Part shown: in pieces, positions 60,874-64,000 of the stretch
Layout: each line of letters begins with the position of its first letter
Position numbering within the stretch: the first letter of the stretch is position 1
Assembly (NCBI RefSeq): GCF_014191355.1
Contig: NZ_JACHWM010000005.1
Span: 1-64,000 of the forward strand
DNA: 64,000 bases
Origin: Methylobacterium sp. R2-1
GTDB lineage: Bacteria; Pseudomonadota; Alphaproteobacteria; Rhizobiales; Beijerinckiaceae
Direction of reading: 5' to 3'
Notes under the pieces: model-generated
What the model was told of the DNA's origin: nothing
Databases searched by the model: none
The model's input: only the letters and a program-made list of their open reading frames with translations
Program-made: the position numbers and the translations under genes

Positions 60874-63800
60874 CTAGGTGTGGTGATATAGGTCGTGAAC
60901 GACGTGAACCTGATCCGACATTCCGATTAAACCTACCGCGTGATGTGTCCCTGTGTCCTCAGGCCTGGGCGGGAGAGCTGGCGGGATCGGTTCTTGTTGG
61001 CTATCGGTGTGAAACACAAGGTTGCCATCCGCGTCGATCGCCGCTGGTGGAGGGCTCGGCCGGCCGGACGCCGTCGCGATATGACCGGACGCGCCACTGG
61101 ACACCACCGCTGAGCCGGGTTGACCGAGGGGCGAGTGATCATCTGTCTGATCGGCTGCACCCTTATCGGACGACAGGGGAGGCTGGTTGACCGTGACCGG
61201 ATAAGTCGGACTGTCGGCGCGGCCGTTGATCGGAGCGCCGTCGTCGACCTGTCCGCGATCGAGATCGGTCGGTGTGTTCTCAGCCTGCGGTGGCGAGGCA
61301 GCCTGCGAAGCCGCCGTGAGGCTCGGACTGCGAGACGGCACGGACAGGTCACTATCGTCCAGTCTGTGAGCGGCTGCTTGCGAATGCACCGGAGGTGTCG
61401 CACCGACGTCGGCCTTGCCGTCACCGTCGTAGGACAGGGCAGGAGTTTCTTGGACGTGCTCACTCCCCGGTGAAGCATTTGGAGACCCCGCAGCGGGTGG
61501 GGTGCCACGTCCGAAGTGGTTCTCCGCCTCTGCGGAGCCGCTCGCTCGATCTTGTCCCCTCATGATGTCTAGGAGTGGGTCATGGTCCGCGGTAGCGGGA
61601 GCGACAGGCTGCGCGTCGGGCGTTTGCTCCTGCAGTGGCGTCCCTTCTCGAGGATGCGCCGCTTGAGATCCAGCGCCTTCGGCATGGACGTTGGATGACG
61701 ATGCCGCAGCGGCGTTTTTCGGCGTGAGTCCGTGCTCCTTCGACCCGTACAAGTCTCCGTTCGGCTGTGCAGAGAGATTCGACGGCATCGCGTCGTGGCT
61801 GGAGTCATGTTCGGACGGGTCGCCCCGCACCTGTTCCGGGAACGGTCTTACACCCTGAGCACGCCCGTTCGCCGAAGCGGATACGTGATCCGCCGTGGCG
61901 TCATGCCCTGAAGCTCCTCGGTCGGTCGGATCGTGCTTGCCGCTCGGCACCTGGGCCGCGGTAAGCTGATTCGAAGCGTCGGTGACGGGCTCCCGATCAA
62001 TCGACGCATGTGCCTGCGTAGCTGGTGCGGCGTCCCATCGCGCTTCGCCGGAGCTTCCGGGCTTACCTTGGCCTGGAGCCGTGTCGATCTCACCGGAACC
62101 ATGTACATCTGGCCCGCGATGGTCGCTCGTCTCGGCAGGGGCTGAACCGTGACCGTTGGCGCGATTGGCCTGTCGGTCATTCTCGGAATGAGATTCGGTC
62201 TCGGCCTGCACGGCGGCCCCAAGATCGACGTTACTGCTCGGGCTCCGGCCGTGGCCCGTGGCGGACGTGTCTGAACCCGTCTCACGTTGCGCGACAGCCT
62301 CAGCCTGCGAGTGGCTGCCATGGCTTTGGCCGTTGCCGCCGGCCGCCTGCACGATCGGTAGACCGTTTCCTGCGGCCGCCTCATTCTGTGGGCGGGAACT
62401 GAGATTGTTGGCATTCTCCTGACCCTTGGCGCGCCCTGCCTGATCGATCTCGGATCGGTCGGCGGTTGCAGCCTCAGGCGATGGCCCTGGGTTCTGGCCG
62501 ACAACTCCGGCGTGGCCTCTTTCGGAGCCGGCTTGCTCAAGCGGTAAGTCGTTCGCGGCTGCAGCTTTTCCCTGCGAGCCTCGCTCCCGATCATCTCCAT
62601 TGACGTGGCCGTTGTCATGGCCGGTCTGCTGGACCTGTGCGCTGTTTTCAGAGAGAGCCTCAGTTGGCGAGCCCTGGTCTCGAGCAACTGCGCTAGCGTT
62701 GCCACTGCCGCGGCTGGTCGGCTCGACCTGCGAAGCGTTCTCGGCTGAAGCTTCCGCCCGCGAGCTTCGCTCATGGCCGTTGGTCTCGGCGGCGCCACCC
62801 GCCCGCTCGATTTGCCGGTTGTTCTCGGCCGCAGCCTCGCCCTGTGCGCCTCGACCCTGACTAACACGGCTGGCGTGGCCGTCGCCGTGCCCGCCTTGAT
62901 CGACCTTCGGGTTGTTTTCGGCAGCGGCATCAGCCTGCGAGCCTCGGTCTTGAGCAGTGCCGTTGGCGCGACCGTTGCCAGGGTCTGTCTGATCGACCTT
63001 CGGGTTGTTCCCGACCGCGTCTTCAGCCTGTCTGCTATGGCCCCGCTCGTCGACATCACGCGGGGCTGCGGCGGCCGGCAGCTGGCTCGCCACGGTGTGG
63101 CTCGCAGCACGAACCCAGGTCGGTTGGCCTACTCCGGTCCCGACGTCAAATGGATCGGGAGAAGCGGCATGGGCAGATCGTGCGTGGGAAGCTGGCTCGA
63201 CCGTTGATGCCGAAGCGGGACCTCCACGTTGATCGATGGGGTCCGGCCCTGGTCCATCCACTGCCGCCGCTAAGTTCTCGCTGCGTTCTGACGGCGATGC
63301 CTGTCGGCCGCTGAGTTTAGCGGCGGCTGACGACTCGGCAGACGTTCCGGTCACGGCGACATCGCTACCAAAGCCTTGCGACAGGTGCTGGTTTTCCGAA
63401 GCCGGAGACCTCGACAAATCCCCTGGAAAGGAGGTGCGGGCCGCTGGAACCAGGTCGATACGGCTCGTCGCTGCAATGCTGTCAGGACTGCCATGAGAGA
63501 TCGCGTTGGGACTTGTGCCGCTGCCCTGCGCGGTCAGGACGACCGGTTGAACCGCTGACATGGTAGCGCCGCCTGAGCCGAGCAATGCGCTGGACGCCGC
63601 CGTCGCATCGCTCTGTGTGGTGTGGCTCACAGCACCGCGTGCCTGATCTGCGAACTCGAAGCCCAGCTCGGCGCCCGAAGCTTCGTGATCGGCTGCCATC
63701 GCCTCAGCGGCGAAGATCATCGCAGAGAGAACGATGGCTTCAATCTGCTTGCGATCGGTCCCCCGGTCGCTGCCCCCCCCACCTTCCGTTGCCTTCGTCG

Positions 63801-64000
63801 TTCGCGGTTGGCCATGTGCGGAACCAGCTCCATCGGAAGCCGGGAGCCCCGATTGGTCGTCCGGCCAGGCCGCGAGCGGGCTGGCATGAGCATCTTCGGA
63901 CGACAGGCTCAAGGCCGCCGCTGCCACCAGAGCCGCGAGCAGAGCGGCAGGATGAACCACGAGCGTCGTACCCGCCCCGACTGCCGGGATGGGGAGGAGG
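60874..64000 (-). CDS. large repeat-containing exported protein, 5' end outside the window
   Basis: At least 1040 residues. The reading frame is open to the window edge: upstream of a GTG at 63960 it continues with hydrophobic residues (LPIPAVGAGTTLV), which with the next 20 form a signal or anchor helix, so the true start probably lies beyond 64000. The body is rich in Gly, Asn, Gln, Ala, Ser and His and includes about eight 31-residue repeats (62347-63057). A hydrophobic helix lies near residue 75-90 and the end is His-rich (VHVVHDLYHH). No catalytic domain is recognised. Surface, adhesin-like or biofilm matrix roles are guesses. Confidence 0.65.
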   Translation of the reverse strand, partial: LLPIPAVGAGTTLVVHPAALLAALVAAAALSLSSEDAHASPLAAWPDDQSGLPASDGAGSAHGQPRTTKATEGGGGSDRGTDRKQIEAIVLSAMIFAAEAMAADHEASGAELGFEFADQARGAVSHTTQSDATAASSALLGSGGATMSAVQPVVLTAQGSGTSPNAISHGSPDSIAATSRIDLVPAARTSFPGDLSRSPASENQHLSQGFGSDVAVTGTSAESSAAAKLSGRQASPSERSENLAAAVDGPGPDPIDQRGGPASASTVEPASHARSAHAASPDPFDVGTGVGQPTWVRAASHTVASQLPAAAAPRDVDERGHSRQAEDAVGNNPKVDQTDPGNGRANGTAQDRGSQADAAAENNPKVDQGGHGDGHASRVSQGRGAQGEAAAENNRQIERAGGAAETNGHERSSRAEASAENASQVEPTSRGSGNASAVARDQGSPTEALSENSAQVQQTGHDNGHVNGDDRERGSQGKAAAANDLPLEQAGSERGHAGVVGQNPGPSPEAATADRSEIDQAGRAKGQENANNLSSRPQNEAAAGNGLPIVQAAGGNGQSHGSHSQAEAVAQRETGSDTSATGHGRSPSSNVDLGAAVQAETESHSENDRQANRANGHGSAPAETSDHRGPDVHGSGEIDTAPGQGKPGSSGEARWDAAPATQAHASIDREPVTDASNQLTAAQVPSGKHDPTDRGASGHDATADHVSASANGRAQGVRPFPEQVRGDPSEHDSSHDAMPSNLSAQPNGDLYGSKEHGLTPKNAAAASSSNVHAEGAGSQAAHPREGTPLQEQTPDAQPVAPATADHDPLLDIMRGQDRASGSAEAENHFGRGTPPAAGSPNASPGSEHVQETPALSYDGDGKADVGATPPVHSQAAAHRLDDSDLSVPSRSPSLTAASQAASPPQAENTPTDLDRGQVDDGAPINGRADSPTYPVTVNQPPLSSDKGAADQTDDHSPLGQPGSAVVSSGASGHIATASGRPSPPPAAIDADGNLVFHTDSQQEPIPPALPPRPEDTGTHHAVGLIGMSDQVHVVHDLYHHT
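62347..63057 (-). repeat. 31-residue (93-base) degenerate tandem repeats inside the large protein
   Basis: Counting from the GTG at 63960, units of 31 residues run at 325-355, 356-386, 415-445, 446-476, 477-507 and 508-538; one unit (387-414) is 28 residues and a partial one precedes them (about 302-324). A shared pattern is G-x-G-x-A, then R-G-S-Q, then a run of EAAAEN and a terminal V-D-Q or similar. Divergence is high, but the period is exact in six of the seven full-size units. Confidence 0.7.

Noticed and set aside
62347..63057. Possible CRISPR-like array because of regular repeats
   Set aside because: The 93-base period is degenerate, lies in frame within a long coding sequence, has no conserved repeat/unique spacer alternation and no cas genes are near.
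1..64000. tRNA, rRNA, riboswitch, replication origin or integrase genes
   Set aside because: I saw no tRNA-like arm patterns, rRNA sequence, known riboswitch core, oriC-like DnaA boxes or integrase gene; scanning by eye could miss a divergent RNA.

Overview
This window is GC-rich, gene-dense DNA. Its content fits an alphaproteobacterium of the Methylobacterium/Methylorubrum type: a bacteriophytochrome relay, multi-PAS hybrid kinases, many ABC uptake systems of the taurine/sulfonate and branched-chain amino acid classes, and small membrane proteins. The genus is an inference from gene content; there is no rRNA or tRNA to confirm it.

Layout. (1) 0-5.2 kb: two small unknown genes, an AlkA-type DNA glycosylase, and a tight plus-strand operon in which three small membrane proteins precede an ethanolamine-type APC permease, followed by two more membrane-associated unknowns. 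(2) 5.5-9.6 kb, minus strand: small membrane protein, CcdA-like thiol transporter, Kef-type cation/proton antiporter, pirin. (3) 9.9-18.1 kb, minus strand: a 1198-residue five-PAS hybrid histidine kinase, then a three-gene light-sensing relay (bacteriophytochrome kinase, Rcp1-like single-domain regulator, REC-HK-REC hybrid kinase). (4) 18.4-35.1 kb: a large organosulfur island. It has a DszC/SfnB-like flavin monooxygenase, a DUF3604 protein, three NitT/TauT-type binding proteins (one apparently fused to a NosL-like domain), a SoxC-SoxD sulfite/sulfur dehydrogenase pair, an SfnG/SsuD-like monooxygenase, one permease/ATPase pair, a Crp/Fnr regulator with a perfect palindrome in its divergent promoter region, and an operon of DUF971, AprA-like flavoprotein, AprB-like ferredoxin and HEAT-repeat protein. 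(5) 35.8-37.5 kb: zinc alcohol dehydrogenase and a small membrane protein. (6) 38.2-46.8 kb: a Liv-type transporter whose permease and both ATPases form one polypeptide, with a gamma-glutamyltransferase-like enzyme, a polysaccharide-deacetylase/PuuE-like enzyme, an NTF2-like protein and a GntR regulator. (7) 47-50.2 kb: dienelactone-hydrolase-like enzyme, PRISE-type SDR, YihY/BrkB membrane protein. (8) 50.7-57 kb: LysR regulator divergent from a TauABC-like transporter plus an arylformamidase-like hydrolase and allophanate hydrolase. (9) 57.3-64 kb: a decayed IS3-family element, an outer-membrane-type protein, a secreted phospholipase-A2-like protein, and a very large 31-residue-repeat protein that runs off the window edge.

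How it may work together. The island in region 4 reads as uptake of an oxidised organosulfur compound, FMNH2-dependent C-S cleavage, and disposal of the released sulfite by two parallel routes: SoxCD-like direct oxidation and an AprBA-like APS route. No flavin reductase, no sat (ATP sulfurylase) and no soxXYZAB are in the window, so the pathway is incomplete here. Region 8 looks like nitrogen scavenging from a urea- or amide-type compound that ends in allophanate. Regions 4, 6 and 8 share a design: a transporter, catabolic enzymes and a local regulator, with symmetric sites in the divergent promoter regions.

The best candidates for undescribed biology are the AprBA/HEAT/DUF971 operon with its NosL-fused binding protein, the small-membrane-protein permease operon, and the LivM-LivG-LivF fusion.
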